Assembly (NCBI GenBank): GCA_035403085.1
Contig: DAONEM010000006.1
Span: 1-64,000, forward strand
Direction of reading: 5' to 3'
From: JAMOAD01 sp023621955
GTDB lineage: Bacteria; Acidobacteriota; Aminicenantia; JAMOAD01
Length of the DNA: 64,000 bases
The notes under the pieces were generated by a model that saw nothing but the letters and a program-made list of their open reading frames with translations, did not search any database and had not been told where the DNA came from. A program made the position numbers and the translations under genes. This document shows positions 49,618 through 58,729 of the stretch, piece by piece (position 1 is the first letter of the stretch; every line of letters starts with the position of its first letter).

Positions 49618-51135
49618 ATGGCCGTGCCCTTCACCCTTGAAGTCAAGGCTCTCTCGAAGAGCTTCGGTGCCACCCAGGCCCTGAAGGATGTCTCCTTGAC
49701 CGTCCAATCCGGTCTCGTCCATGCGTTGATCGGCGAGAACGGTGCCGGGAAGAGCACCTTGGTCAAGATTCTCAAGGGAGACCTGGCTCCCGACGGGGGG
49801 GAGCTCCTCTGGAACGGAGTCTCCTTCCGCCCCTGGGCCAGTGGAAAGGACCGCTCCCGGGTGGCCATGATCTACCAGGAGCTGAACCTGGCCCCCCACC
49901 TGAAAGGCGTGCAGAACCTCTTCTTGGGAAGGGAAAGGAGCCGGGGTGCGGGGTTTCTTCTGGAGAGGGAGATGAAGGCGGAGGCGGAGAGGGTTCTTTC
50001 ACTCTTGGAACACGGCGACATCCCTCTGGACGTTCCCGTCGGAAGGCTCAGCCCCGCGTACAGGCAGATTCTGGAGATTGCCAAGGCCCTCTTGGCGGAT
50101 GCGAACATCGTCATCATGGACGAGCCCACAAGCAGTCTCTCCCAGAGGGATACGGAGGTTCTCTTCAGGGTCGTGAGGAGGCTGAGCGAGAGCGGGGTGG
50201 GGGTGGTCTACATCAGCCACTTCCTCGAGGAGATCAAAGAGGTTGCCCATAGTTTCACCGTTCTCAGGGATGGAACCGTTTCGGGAAGGGGAGAAGTGGG
50301 GAACAGCTCCGTAGAGAGCCTTGTGGAGATGATGGTCGGTGGCTTCGAGGGTTTAGCGTTGCCTCCTCCACCGCCCTGCACGGGCAAGAACCTCCTGACC
50401 GTGAGGGACCTCCAGGGCCCCTTTCTTCCCCACCCTCTGAACCTGACACTCCGGGAGGGTGAGATCTTGGGGATCACCGGGCTCGTGGGGGCCGGAAAGA
50501 GCGAGGCTCTTCGGACACTCTTTGGACTTCTCCCCAGGCAGGGGGGAGTCGTTGAGGGACCCCATGGCCCCCTGCCGGAGACCCCTTCGGCCCTCACCCG
50601 TGAGGGGTGGGGCTTTCTCAGCGAAGACAGGAAAGAGGAGGGAGTGGCCCTGGCCCTCTCCCTGAGAGAGAACGTCTCCCTGATCCCTTCGGGGGAGTAT
50701 GTCAAAGGGGGCGGGTGGATTCTGAGAGGCAGGGAGGGAGAGCGGGTTCAGGGATTTCTCAAGCGGCTCTCCGTCCTCTTCCGAAGCCTGGAACAACCGG
50801 CTGGAGAGCTCTCCGGGGGAAACCAACAGAAGGTCGCCTTCGCCAGGCTCCTGAACGCCGAGGCCTCCATCGTTGTCCTAGACGAGCCGACCCGGGGGGT
50901 CGATATCAAGGCGAAGGGGCAGATCTACAAGATCATTCGGGAACTCGCCTCTCAAGGGAGGGGCGTCCTCGTGGCGGGTTCTTACTTCTCGGAACTCCTT
51001 CCCCTCTGTCATCGGATCGTGGTGATGTACCGAGGGCGGATCGTCGCCGAGAGGGAAGCGTCGGCGTGGAACGAACGGGACCTTCTGCTGACGGCGACGG
51101 TGGGGCGTGAGAGCCTTTCGGAGAAAAAGCGATGA
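49618..51135 (+). CDS. Sugar ABC transporter ATP-binding protein (RbsA-like, two domains)
   Basis: Cytosolic ATPase that drives the importer. The 505-residue protein has two nucleotide-binding domains, as usual for the RbsA/MglA class. Domain 1 has Walker A GENGAGKST (about 40-48), signature LSPAYRQILEIAKAL and Walker B IVIMDEPTSSL. Domain 2 has the degenerate Walker A GLVGAGKSE, signature LSGGNQQKVAFAR and VVLDEPTRGVDIKAK. It is coupled to the permease gene by a 4-base overlap. Confidence 0.93.
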   Translation: MAVPFTLEVKALSKSFGATQALKDVSLTVQSGLVHALIGENGAGKSTLVKILKGDLAPDGGELLWNGVSFRPWASGKDRSRVAMIYQELNLAPHLKGVQNLFLGRERSRGAGFLLEREMKAEAERVLSLLEHGDIPLDVPVGRLSPAYRQILEIAKALLADANIVIMDEPTSSLSQRDTEVLFRVVRRLSESGVGVVYISHFLEEIKEVAHSFTVLRDGTVSGRGEVGNSSVESLVEMMVGGFEGLALPPPPPCTGKNLLTVRDLQGPFLPHPLNLTLREGEILGITGLVGAGKSEALRTLFGLLPRQGGVVEGPHGPLPETPSALTREGWGFLSEDRKEEGVALALSLRENVSLIPSGEYVKGGGWILRGREGERVQGFLKRLSVLFRSLEQPAGELSGGNQQKVAFARLLNAEASIVVLDEPTRGVDIKAKGQIYKIIRELASQGRGVLVAGSYFSELLPLCHRIVVMYRGRIVAEREASAWNERDLLLTATVGRESLSEKKR

Positions 51136-52100
51136 GGAAGAACGGGAACATCAAGATCTTTCAGTGGTTGGGGCCCTTCCTGGGGTTGATTCTCATTATC
51201 CTTCTCTTCTCCCTGGTTCCGGAGGTGAGGGAGAGCTTTCTCAGGGGAGGGAACTTCCGCAGCATCCTCACCCAGTCAGTGATCGTCGGCCTCTGCGCCT
51301 TAGGGATGACCTTCATCATCATCACCGGCGGCATCGATCTCTCTGTCGGTTCTTCCATCGCCCTCTCCAGCGTGGTGGTGGCCTTGGCGGTCAAGAGCGG
51401 CCTCTCCCCCTGGGCGGCGATCCTCTGCGGAATCCTTCTGAGCGGGGCCATCGGCTTCTTGAACGGCCTTCTGATCACGACCCTGAGGGTGATCCCCTTC
51501 ATCGTCACGCTGGGGATGTTGGGAATCGCCAGAGGGAGCGCTAAATGGTTGGCAGGGAATCAGAAGATCGATGCCCCTCTCTCCTGGGTCAACAACCTCA
51601 TGAGCCGTTTCCCCGATCCCCCCTGGCTGGTCTTCGCCCCCGCCGTCTGGATTCTCCTCCTTCTGGGAGTGGGCGCGGCGATCCTCCTCAACACCACCGT
51701 CTTCGGGAGGTGGACCTTCGCCATAGGCTCCAACGAGAAGACCGCTCGGCTCTGTGGGGTTCCGGTGAACCGGATGAAGGTTGTTCTCTACACCCTGGGA
51801 GGACTCCTGACAGGGCTCGCGGGGGTCATGGAGTTTTCCCGTCTCACCGTCGGGGATCCCACCGTGGCCAACGGAACTGAGCTCGATGTTGTCGCCGCTG
51901 TCGTCATCGGCGGTGGAAGCTTGAACGGAGGGGAGGGGAGCATCCTGGGAACCCTGATAGGGGTCCTCATCATGGCGGTTCTCCGCAACGGTTGTACCAT
52001 GATGGGGTGGCCGAACTACATCCAGGAGATCATCATCGGCGTGATCATCGTGATGGCCGTGGCGATAGACCGTTTCCGGACCTCCCGCTCCATCGGTTGA
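51132..52100 (+). CDS. Sugar ABC transporter permease (RbsC-like)
   Basis: Inner-membrane channel of the BPD_transp_2 family; two copies would form the pore. The 322-residue protein has eight to ten helices and the conserved segments VGLCALGMTFIIITGGIDLSVGS (about 51-73), ALAVKSGLSPW, TLGMLGIARGSA and VVAAVVIGGGSLNGGEGSILGTLIGVLIM (about 256-284). With the two genes before it, it makes a complete importer. No ribokinase or isomerase gene is linked, so the sugar cannot be named. Confidence 0.92.
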   Translation: MRKNGNIKIFQWLGPFLGLILIILLFSLVPEVRESFLRGGNFRSILTQSVIVGLCALGMTFIIITGGIDLSVGSSIALSSVVVALAVKSGLSPWAAILCGILLSGAIGFLNGLLITTLRVIPFIVTLGMLGIARGSAKWLAGNQKIDAPLSWVNNLMSRFPDPPWLVFAPAVWILLLLGVGAAILLNTTVFGRWTFAIGSNEKTARLCGVPVNRMKVVLYTLGGLLTGLAGVMEFSRLTVGDPTVANGTELDVVAAVVIGGGSLNGGEGSILGTLIGVLIMAVLRNGCTMMGWPNYIQEIIIGVIIVMAVAIDRFRTSRSIG

Positions 52101-52129
52101 AGGCGGGAGCCCTTAAGGAGAGAGAGCCC

Positions 52130-52303
52130 ATGGACGAAGAGAAGAGAGAAGGGAGAGAAGAGGAGAGGCCTAAGACGAGGTGCCTGCGGTGCAGGGGGAC
52201 GGGAGTCATCTTCTGGGGTTGCGGGGAGGATCCTTCCAAGTGCGATGAGTGCGGCGGTTCCGGGGAGGTGGAGAAGAAGGGAGGGGAAGAGAGCCCCCGA
52301 TAG
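52130..52303 (+). CDS. DnaJ-type mini zinc-finger protein
   Basis: A 57-residue protein with two CxxCxGxG motifs, CLRCRGTG (about 18-25) and CDECGGSG (about 38-45), the zinc-binding unit of DnaJ proteins, between acidic charged ends. No J domain is present. The start ATG follows AAGGAGAGAG. It lies 29 bases after the permease gene and converges with the response-regulator gene. The function is unknown; small zinc fingers of this type may assist folding or protein binding. Confidence 0.65.
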   Translation: MDEEKREGREEERPKTRCLRCRGTGVIFWGCGEDPSKCDECGGSGEVEKKGGEESPR

Positions 52304-52332
52304 GCCTCTTTGTTGGGACTCTCCGGGTGTTC

Positions 52333-53712
52333 CTACTTCTCGGCACCCTCTTTGATGCCGTACCTGGACATCTTGTTGAAGAGAGTCTTTCGGCTGATTC
52401 CGAGGAGTTCCGCGGTCTTGGTCCGATTTCCGCCGGTGGCCCTGAGGGTGTTGCGAATGGCCGAGGCTTCGGCTTCCCAGGCCGCCTCTTCGAGGGGGCT
52501 TCGTAGGAGGATCTCTTCCTGGGAGGGGGAATCGGTTGCGCAAAGCCTTTCGGGCAGGTCTTTTCCGTCGAGGAGATCTCCCTCCGCGAAGACCATCCCT
52601 TCGTAGATAACGCTCTCTAACTCTCGGACGTTTCCAGGCCAGCGGTAACCCTCCAGGAGGTCCAGGGCCCTCGGAGAGATTCCCCGAAACCGTTTTCCCA
52701 GGGGAAGGGCATACTTTTCCAGGAAGTGTTGGGCTAGGGGAGCGATCTCTTCCGGCCTCTCCCTAAGGGGGGGGAGGTGGAGAGAGAGAACGGCGAGCCG
52801 CCAGTAGAGATCTTCCCGGAAACGGCCTTCCCTGACCTCATTGTGGAGGGTCTTGTTGGTTGCCGCGATGACCCTGACATCCACGGGGATTGTCTTCGTT
52901 CCACCGATTCTGGTGATTTCCCTCTCCCCCAGGGCTCTGAGCAGCTTGACTTGGGCGTCGCTGGCCAGGTCACCCACTTCGTCGAGGAAGAGGGTTCCTC
53001 CCTGAGCGAGCTCAAACTTTCCGGGCTTGTCGTTTCGAGCGTCGGTGAAGGCTCCCTTGGTGTGGCCGAAGAATTCACTTTCCACCAGCTCCCGCGGTAT
53101 GGCTCCGCAGTTGACGACGACGAAGGGTCCCTCCCTTCTGAGGGAGGAGTGGTGGATGGCCCTTGCCACAAGCTCCTTTCCGGTACCGCTCTCACCGGTG
53201 ATCAGAACTGTGCCGTCCACCCTGGCGACCTTCTCCAGGGCTTGAAAGATCGATTGCATCTTCGGTCCGACTCCGACGATCCTCTTGAGGGAGACCGGTT
53301 CTGTAAGCCTTTCCTGAAGCTCTTCCACGCGGCGGTTCAGCTCTTTCACCTCCAGGGCCCTTGCAATCAGGAGGAGAAGCTCATCGTTGTCCACGGGCTT
53401 CTCCAGGTAATCGTAGGCCCCTAAACGGGTTGCCTCTACGGCGCTGCGGATGCTTCCGAAGGCGGTCATGATGATCACGCTCGTCTTGGGGAACTCTCTC
53501 TTCACCCTCTCAAGAAGGTCGATTCCGGAGATTCCCGGCAGGTTCATGTCCAGGAGGAGCAGATCCGGCGAGAAGAGGGGGATGATCGTCAGCGCCTCCT
53601 CTCCGCTGGATGCCTCCCTGACCGTGTGCCCCCTCTCCTCGAGCAGGAGGGAGAAGATCTCCCGAATCCCTTTCTCGTCGTCGACAATGAGAATCTTTCC
53701 CAAGAGAGTCAC
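52333..53712 (-). CDS. NtrC-family sigma-54-dependent response regulator
   Basis: A 459-residue activator of RNA polymerase with sigma-54. Receiver domain about 5-120 with Asp55 in [11 protein letters not shown]+ domain about 142-365 with Walker A GESGTGKE (173-180), the sigma-contact loop GAFTDA (220-225, a common variant of GAFTGA), Walker [22 protein letters not shown] and [11 protein letters not shown]-terminal Fis-type helix-turn-helix ([24 protein letters not shown], about 428-451). All catalytic residues lost in the degenerate paralogue near the left end are present here. It overlaps the kinase gene by 4 bases, forming a two-component pair. Confidence 0.94.
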   Translation of the reverse strand: MTLLGKILIVDDEKGIREIFSLLLEERGHTVREASSGEEALTIIPLFSPDLLLLDMNLPGISGIDLLERVKREFPKTSVIIMTAFGSIRSAVEATRLGAYDYLEKPVDNDELLLLIARALEVKELNRRVEELQERLTEPVSLKRIVGVGPKMQSIFQALEKVARVDGTVLITGESGTGKELVARAIHHSSLRREGPFVVVNCGAIPRELVESEFFGHTKGAFTDARNDKPGKFELAQGGTLFLDEVGDLASDAQVKLLRALGEREITRIGGTKTIPVDVRVIAATNKTLHNEVREGRFREDLYWRLAVLSLHLPPLRERPEEIAPLAQHFLEKYALPLGKRFRGISPRALDLLEGYRWPGNVRELESVIYEGMVFAEGDLLDGKDLPERLCATDSPSQEEILLRSPLEEAAWEAEASAIRNTLRATGGNRTKTAELLGISRKTLFNKMSRYGIKEGAEK

Positions 53713-54938
53713 TCCTTTCCGGTGCCTTTGAGGGGGAGGGTGACGATGACCGATGTCCCCTTTCCCTGCTGGCTTCGGATCTCAATGTTCCCCTCGTGTT
53801 TACGGGCGATGGTATAACAGATCGAGAGGCCCAGGCCCGTACCTCCCTTCTTCAGGGTAAAGAACGGGTCGAAGACTCTCTCCAATGACTCTTCGGGGAT
53901 TCCTTCACCGGTGTCCTCCAGGGTGACCCGGACACTCTTTCCTTCCAGAGCCTCCACCGAAAGGGTCATCTTCCCCCCTGTAGGCATGGCCTGAAGGGCG
54001 TTGAGGAGCAGGTTGAGGAAGAGTTGCTTGATCAGGGAGGGATCGGCCCAGAGTGCGGGGGAGGGGGAGGGGAAGCGGCAGGTTATCTCCACCCGTTGTC
54101 TCTGGGCCGTGAAGCGGACCATGTCCAGACAGGAGTCGAGAAGGGTGTTGAGAAGAAGGGTCTCGGGCTGAGGCGTCGAGGGACGGGCGAAGGCGAGGAG
54201 GTCCGAGAGGAGTTTGGCGATCCTTTCGCTCTCCTCTAAGGCGTTCATAAGGAGCCTCTTCTCTGCGGTCCCCTCGGTTCGGGAGAGGACATACTGAAGG
54301 GTGGACTTGATAGCGGTCAGGGGGTTGCGGATCTCATGGGCCGCTCCGGCGGCGAGTTCGCCGACTGTGGCCAACCTATCCGCTCGTGACATTCTCTTGA
54401 ACCGATCCCTCTGCTCCCTCAGGAGAAAGGCGTTCTCCAGGGCGATACCTATATGGGGGGTCAGGAGGGAGAGGTTGTTCAGAAGCTCGTTCCTCTTCTT
54501 GGCGCCGATCTCGGAAATCATGAGAACCGCGATGAGGCGGTTCATGGCGGTAATGGGGAGAAAGATCCCAAACCCTCTCTCTTCGACCAGAGAGAGCTCT
54601 TGGGGGTGGAGTGAGAGAGCCAGTCCCGGCGTCTCTTCCACAACCAGGGGGCTCTCGTTGACCCGGAGCCAACGGATCAAGGCCGTCTCCCGGGTGAGAA
54701 AAAAACCCGGCTGGGAGGGGGATCCCAAGGCGTGGTTCCAGAGGAAGCGTCCACTCTCCTCTTCCAAGAGAAGGAGCCCTGCCTTGCTCACACCGAGGAG
54801 CTCCTTGACCTTTCCCAAAAGGTTGAGAACGATCTGGTCGAGATCTTCGATGGAAGCCAATCCTTGCTGAATCTCCTTGAGGAGCTGACGGGGGAGAAGA
54901 GCGTCTGCGGGAGTGGCTTTACCTAAACCGATGTCCAT
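53709..54938 (-). CDS. Cytosolic GAF-domain histidine kinase
   Basis: A 409-residue kinase without membrane helices. It has an N-terminal helical part, a GAF domain (about 28-172), HisKA with His201 in AGAAHEIRNPLTAIKS, and HATPase_c (N box NLLLNALQAM, G boxes DTGEGIPEE and GGTGLGLSI). The signal is probably a cytosolic ligand or redox state sensed by GAF. It is upstream of and coupled to the NtrC-type regulator and should phosphorylate its Asp55. Divergent from the tricorn-like protease gene, with 167 bases between. Confidence 0.92.
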   Translation of the reverse strand: MDIGLGKATPADALLPRQLLKEIQQGLASIEDLDQIVLNLLGKVKELLGVSKAGLLLLEEESGRFLWNHALGSPSQPGFFLTRETALIRWLRVNESPLVVEETPGLALSLHPQELSLVEERGFGIFLPITAMNRLIAVLMISEIGAKKRNELLNNLSLLTPHIGIALENAFLLREQRDRFKRMSRADRLATVGELAAGAAHEIRNPLTAIKSTLQYVLSRTEGTAEKRLLMNALEESERIAKLLSDLLAFARPSTPQPETLLLNTLLDSCLDMVRFTAQRQRVEITCRFPSPSPALWADPSLIKQLFLNLLLNALQAMPTGGKMTLSVEALEGKSVRVTLEDTGEGIPEESLERVFDPFFTLKKGGTGLGLSICYTIARKHEGNIEIRSQQGKGTSVIVTLPLKGTGKE

Positions 54939-55105
54939 CGTTCATCTTACCTCTTCCAGGAGCCGAAAGACAAGAGGGGGGGGCTCTGTTTCGGAGAAGC
55001 TATCCTCCGAGGCTTTCCGACTCTCCCTGGGGAGGGCGGCGTTCAAGGGAACTTTCTGTGGCAAAAACCGTATGTATCTAGAAGAACAATCGAGTGGAGG
55101 TTTCG

Positions 55106-58100
55106 ATGAAAAATGCGCCCTATCCTTTCGCGAAGTTCGGCTTTTTTCTTCTCCTTTTGTTCACCGCCTTCTCCTTGAACGCCCAGGAGAGGCCTCTCTG
55201 GCTACGCTATCCGGCGATCTCGCCCGACGGCACTACCATACTCTTCTGCTACCAGGGGGACATCTACAAGGTTCCCGTTACCGGCGGTCAGGCTCTCCCC
55301 TTGACCATCGGCGAAGCCTACGACTCCGCTCCGGTCTGGAGCCATGACGGTAAGACGATTGCTTTTGCCTCTGACAGGTACGGGAGTCTCGACGTCTTCG
55401 TCGTTTCCGCTTCGGGAGGTGAGGCGCGAAGGTTGACCAACTGTTCGGGCCAGGACATCCCCAGCAGCTTCAGCGCCGACGACCGGCTCGTCTACTTCTC
55501 GTCACAACGGCAGGACCTTGTCACGGATGCCCAGTTCCCGGTGGCGGGCTTGCCAGAGCTCTACTCAATCCCTGTCACCGGAGGAGAGGTGAGTCTTGTC
55601 TTGACCAACCCGGCGCTTTCGGCGACAGTCAACCCGGCGGGGGATAAGATCATCTACCACGATCAGAAAGGGTACGAGAGCGAGTGGCGCAAACATCACA
55701 CCTCTTCTGTGACCAGGGACATCTGGGTCTACGATTTCAAGACCAAGAAGAACACGCTCTTGACCACCTTCCCTGGAGAGGACCGCAACCCACTCTTCGA
55801 CGGTAACGGCGAGGAATTTTACTATCTGAGCGAGCAGAGCGGTTCCTTCAACGTTTACAAAAGCTCTCTGAAGGAGCCGGGGCGATCGGTTTCTCTGACC
55901 AATTTTACCAAGAATCCGGTCCGTTTCTTGAGCCGTGCCAACAACGGCACCCTCTGCTTCGGTTACGATGGAGAGATCTATACGCTTTCGCAGAACAAGG
56001 ATCCTCAAAGAGTCGAGATCCGTGTCGCCCAGGACGGGCGTCAGGTTTTGGATAAAATTCTTCCCGTCGGCGGGGGCATCACCCAGATTCGTGTATCTCC
56101 CAACGGGAAGGAGATCGCCTATGTTTTCAGGGGCGATATTTTTGTCAGCAGTGTTGAGGGAGGCGTCTCCAAACGTATCACTCAAACGCCCTGGCAGGAG
56201 AGGAGTGTCAGCTTCAGCCCGGACGGGCGAACCCTTGCCTACGCGGTGGAGAAGGAGAACACCTGGGATATCTACACCGTTTCCATGGTGAGGAAGGAGG
56301 AGCCCTACTTTTACGCCTCCACACTGCTCAAGGAGACTCCCTTGGTGGCCACGCCGGCCGAGGAATTTCAGCCGGAGTTCTCTCCCGACGGGAAGGAGGT
56401 GGCCTATCTGGAAAACCGTGTCGTTCTCAGGGTCTTGAACCTGGCGACCAAGCAGACCAGGACGGTTCTTCCCGCCGAACTCAACTACTCTTACGCCGAC
56501 GGAGATCAGGAGTACTCTTGGAGCCCGGATGGGAAGTGGCTCCTGGTTCGGTTCGGGTACGTGCGCCTCTTCACCGGTCAGATCGGGCTCGTCTCCGCCG
56601 ATGGCAAGGGGAAGGTAATCAACTTGACCAAGAGCGGCTTCTACAACGGCAGCCCCAACTGGGGAATCGATGGAACCATGATGTACTGGGCGGGAACCCG
56701 TGACGGGGCGGCCAACTACTCAGGTTCTGCGGTGACCTACGACATCTACGGGATGTTCTTTACCAGGGCGGCCTACGATCGCTTTCGCCTTTCCAAGTCC
56801 GACTACACGCTGGTGAAGGAGTTGGAGGAAAAGGCCAAAGAGGAGAAGGGCAAGGCCGAAACGGGGAAGAAAGAGCTCAAGGGTGAGCCTCAGAAGGAGC
56901 TTCTCTTCGAGCTGGAAGGAATCGATCAGAGGAAGGCGAGGTTTACCATCGCCTCCGCGGATATTGCCGGGGCGGCTCTGTCCAAGAGCGGTGACAAGCT
57001 CTTCTACCTCGCACAGTTCGAGAAGGGCTATGATCTGTGGCAGACCGAGTTGCGGACGAAGGAGACGAAGCTCCTTGTCAAGCTTGGGGCGGACGAGGCC
57101 CTCCTGGAACTCTCGAAGGATGGAAAGGCCCTCTACGTTCTCGCCGACGGTAGGGTCTCCAAGATCGACCCCGAGAGCGGCAAGAGCGAATCCGTGGCCC
57201 TGGGAGGGGAGGTGGTTCTTCAACCGGCCGCCGAGAGGGCCTACATGTTTGATCACATGTGGCGGCAGATCAAAGAGAAGTTCGTCGTCGCCGACCTCTA
57301 CGGAGTGGATTGGGACTATTACTACAAGACCTACCAGAAGTTCCTTCCCTTCATCAACAACAACTACGACTATGCCGAGATGGTCAGTGAGTTGCTCGGA
57401 GAGTTAAACGCCTCCCACACGGGTTGTTACTTTGCACCATCTCCGAGTCCCAGCGGCGATGTGACCGCCTCTCTGGGAATCTACCGGGATTACGGCTACT
57501 CCGGGCAGGGTCTGAAGGTGGCGGAGGTCATCGCAGGCGGGCCTCTGGACAAGGCGGCTCTCAAGGTTCGGGCGGGCCATGTGATCGAGAAGATCGACGG
57601 CCAGGCTCTCGACGGAACCTTCGAATACACCAAGCTGTTGAACCGGAAGGCCGGTCAGTTGACCTTGCTCTCCCTCTTCGATCCGGCGACAAAACAGCGC
57701 TGGGAAGAGACGGTCAAACCCATAAACCGGGGTATGGAGTACGAGCTCTTGTACAGACGGTGGGTGAAGGCCAGGAGGGCCGAAGTCGACCGTCTCTCCA
57801 ACGGGCGGATCGGGTACGTCCACGTCCGGGGCATGGACGACAGGAGCTTCCGGACGGTGATAGAGGAGGCCCTCGGGCTGAACGTCGACAAAGAGGCCCT
57901 GATCGTCGACACCCGTTTCAACGGCGGCGGGAACCTTCACGACCCTCTCTCGGACTTCCTCAGCGGGAAGAAGGTCTTCGATATCCTGCCCCGGGGACAG
58001 CTGATCGGTTATGAACCCGACGGCAAATGGATCAAACCCTCCATCGTCCTGATGGGGGAGGGAAACTACTCCGACGCCCATCTCTTCCCGGTGGAGTATA

Positions 58101-58351
58101 AGATCCGAGGGATCGGTAAGACTCTCGGGATGCCTGTTCCCGGTACGGGAACCTTCGTCTGGTGGGAGAGGCAGATTGATCCATCCCTGCGTTTCGGCAT
58201 TCCCCAGGGTGGATGGCGTACCCCCCAAGGGTTTCTCTGTGAAAACAACCAGCTGGAGCCGGACATCAAGGTGAAGAACGATCCGGATGTCCTCTCCCTG
58301 GGACGGGACCAACAGATCGAGGCCGCCGTCAAGGAGCTTCTGAAGCAATAG
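55106..58351 (+). CDS. Exported tricorn-like protease (beta-propeller, PDZ, S41 peptidase)
   Basis: A 1081-residue serine protease that resembles archaeal tricorn protease but carries a signal peptide (FGFFLLLLFTAFSLNAQ, about 11-27). The N-terminal half (about 30-600) is made of TolB/WD40-type propeller blades with the repeated SPDG motif (AISPDGTTI, FSPDGRTLAY, FSPDGKEVAY, WSPDGKWLL). A charged Lys/Glu-rich insert lies near 573-605. A PDZ domain (about 800-860) and an S41 core follow. The tricorn active-site residues can be placed: Ser770-His771 in LNASHTG, nucleophile Ser989 in GNYSDAHLFP, Glu1046 in ENNQLEPDI. It would degrade peptides outside the cytoplasm. GTGGAGG precedes the ATG. Confidence 0.9.
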   Translation: MKNAPYPFAKFGFFLLLLFTAFSLNAQERPLWLRYPAISPDGTTILFCYQGDIYKVPVTGGQALPLTIGEAYDSAPVWSHDGKTIAFASDRYGSLDVFVVSASGGEARRLTNCSGQDIPSSFSADDRLVYFSSQRQDLVTDAQFPVAGLPELYSIPVTGGEVSLVLTNPALSATVNPAGDKIIYHDQKGYESEWRKHHTSSVTRDIWVYDFKTKKNTLLTTFPGEDRNPLFDGNGEEFYYLSEQSGSFNVYKSSLKEPGRSVSLTNFTKNPVRFLSRANNGTLCFGYDGEIYTLSQNKDPQRVEIRVAQDGRQVLDKILPVGGGITQIRVSPNGKEIAYVFRGDIFVSSVEGGVSKRITQTPWQERSVSFSPDGRTLAYAVEKENTWDIYTVSMVRKEEPYFYASTLLKETPLVATPAEEFQPEFSPDGKEVAYLENRVVLRVLNLATKQTRTVLPAELNYSYADGDQEYSWSPDGKWLLVRFGYVRLFTGQIGLVSADGKGKVINLTKSGFYNGSPNWGIDGTMMYWAGTRDGAANYSGSAVTYDIYGMFFTRAAYDRFRLSKSDYTLVKELEEKAKEEKGKAETGKKELKGEPQKELLFELEGIDQRKARFTIASADIAGAALSKSGDKLFYLAQFEKGYDLWQTELRTKETKLLVKLGADEALLELSKDGKALYVLADGRVSKIDPESGKSESVALGGEVVLQPAAERAYMFDHMWRQIKEKFVVADLYGVDWDYYYKTYQKFLPFINNNYDYAEMVSELLGELNASHTGCYFAPSPSPSGDVTASLGIYRDYGYSGQGLKVAEVIAGGPLDKAALKVRAGHVIEKIDGQALDGTFEYTKLLNRKAGQLTLLSLFDPATKQRWEETVKPINRGMEYELLYRRWVKARRAEVDRLSNGRIGYVHVRGMDDRSFRTVIEEALGLNVDKEALIVDTRFNGGGNLHDPLSDFLSGKKVFDILPRGQLIGYEPDGKWIKPSIVLMGEGNYSDAHLFPVEYKIRGIGKTLGMPVPGTGTFVWWERQIDPSLRFGIPQGGWRTPQGFLCENNQLEPDIKVKNDPDVLSLGRDQQIEAAVKELLKQ

Positions 58352-58365
58352 TTCGGGCCGGGAAA

Positions 58366-58400
58366 GGAACGGAGGGGGGATGTTCTTCTCCCTCCGTTCC
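58366..58400 (+). terminator. Hairpin after the tricorn-like protease gene
   Basis: GGAACGGAGGG (58366-58376) pairs perfectly with CCCTCCGTTCC (58390-58400), an 11-bp stem with a 13-base loop, 15 bases after the stop codon. No immediate T run follows; a short CTTTTC comes about 20 bases later. It is probably the 3' end of the protease transcript. Confidence 0.5.
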
Positions 58401-58598
58401 CTGACGGCTCTCTCGTCGGCTTTTCTCGAAGAAGAGGCCTCTCTTCTCAAGTTTTAGAACCCTTCTTTCCTCTCTCCCCTCCGCTTCTCTCCGGCCTCTC
58501 TTGAGGTGCGGAGGAGTCGCTTTCGTCTTCCCTCTCCGGTGAATCCTCTCCGCTCTTCAAGGAGCGGAGCTCCTTGTCTCTCCCTCTATGCCGCCTTT

Positions 58599-58637
58599 GG
58601 GTAGAATTCTACCCCGCCAGGGGGTAACGCTTTACCC
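58599..58637 (+). promoter_or_regulatory. Tandem GGGTA-N6-TACCC palindromes, possible operators
   Basis: GGGTAGAATTCTACCC (58599-58614) and GGGTAACGCTTTACCC (58622-58637) share the pattern GGGTA-N6-TACCC, with centres 23 bases apart, about two helical turns. The second is also nested in a larger near-palindrome with CCCCGCC (58612-58618) and GGCGGGG just to the right. The arrangement fits a dimeric repressor binding twice, or a strong RNA hairpin in the leader of the exporter operon. No regulator gene is adjacent. Confidence 0.5.
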
Positions 58638-58729
58638 GTGGGCGGGGGATGCTCTTTCCCGAGACCTTGAGCAGATGGCCCTTCAAGCTATGGCATGTTT
58701 GTTGAGTGTTTACTTTCATGGAGCTTCCT

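Larger units (their letters stand above)
58352..58729 (+). other. Non-coding region with hairpin and paired palindromes
   Basis: This 378-base gap holds no convincing gene. Near its left end is a long hairpin after the protease gene; near its middle two similar palindromes and a larger fold stand about 115 bases before the exporter operon. A TTGAGC (58663-58668) with TATGGC 16 bases later is a poor promoter candidate. The rest is pyrimidine-rich sequence without visible structure. Confidence 0.6.

Noticed and set aside
52220..52300. Annotating the 57-residue zinc-finger gene as dnaJ fragment
   Set aside because: There is no trace of a J domain or of the DnaJ C-terminal domain around it, and it has its own start and ribosome site, so it is not a broken dnaJ.
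58561..58580. AAGGAGC-GGA-GCTCCTT as a terminator
   Set aside because: The 7-bp stem has a 3-base loop and no T run, and no gene ends just before it. It may be chance in purine/pyrimidine-rich sequence.
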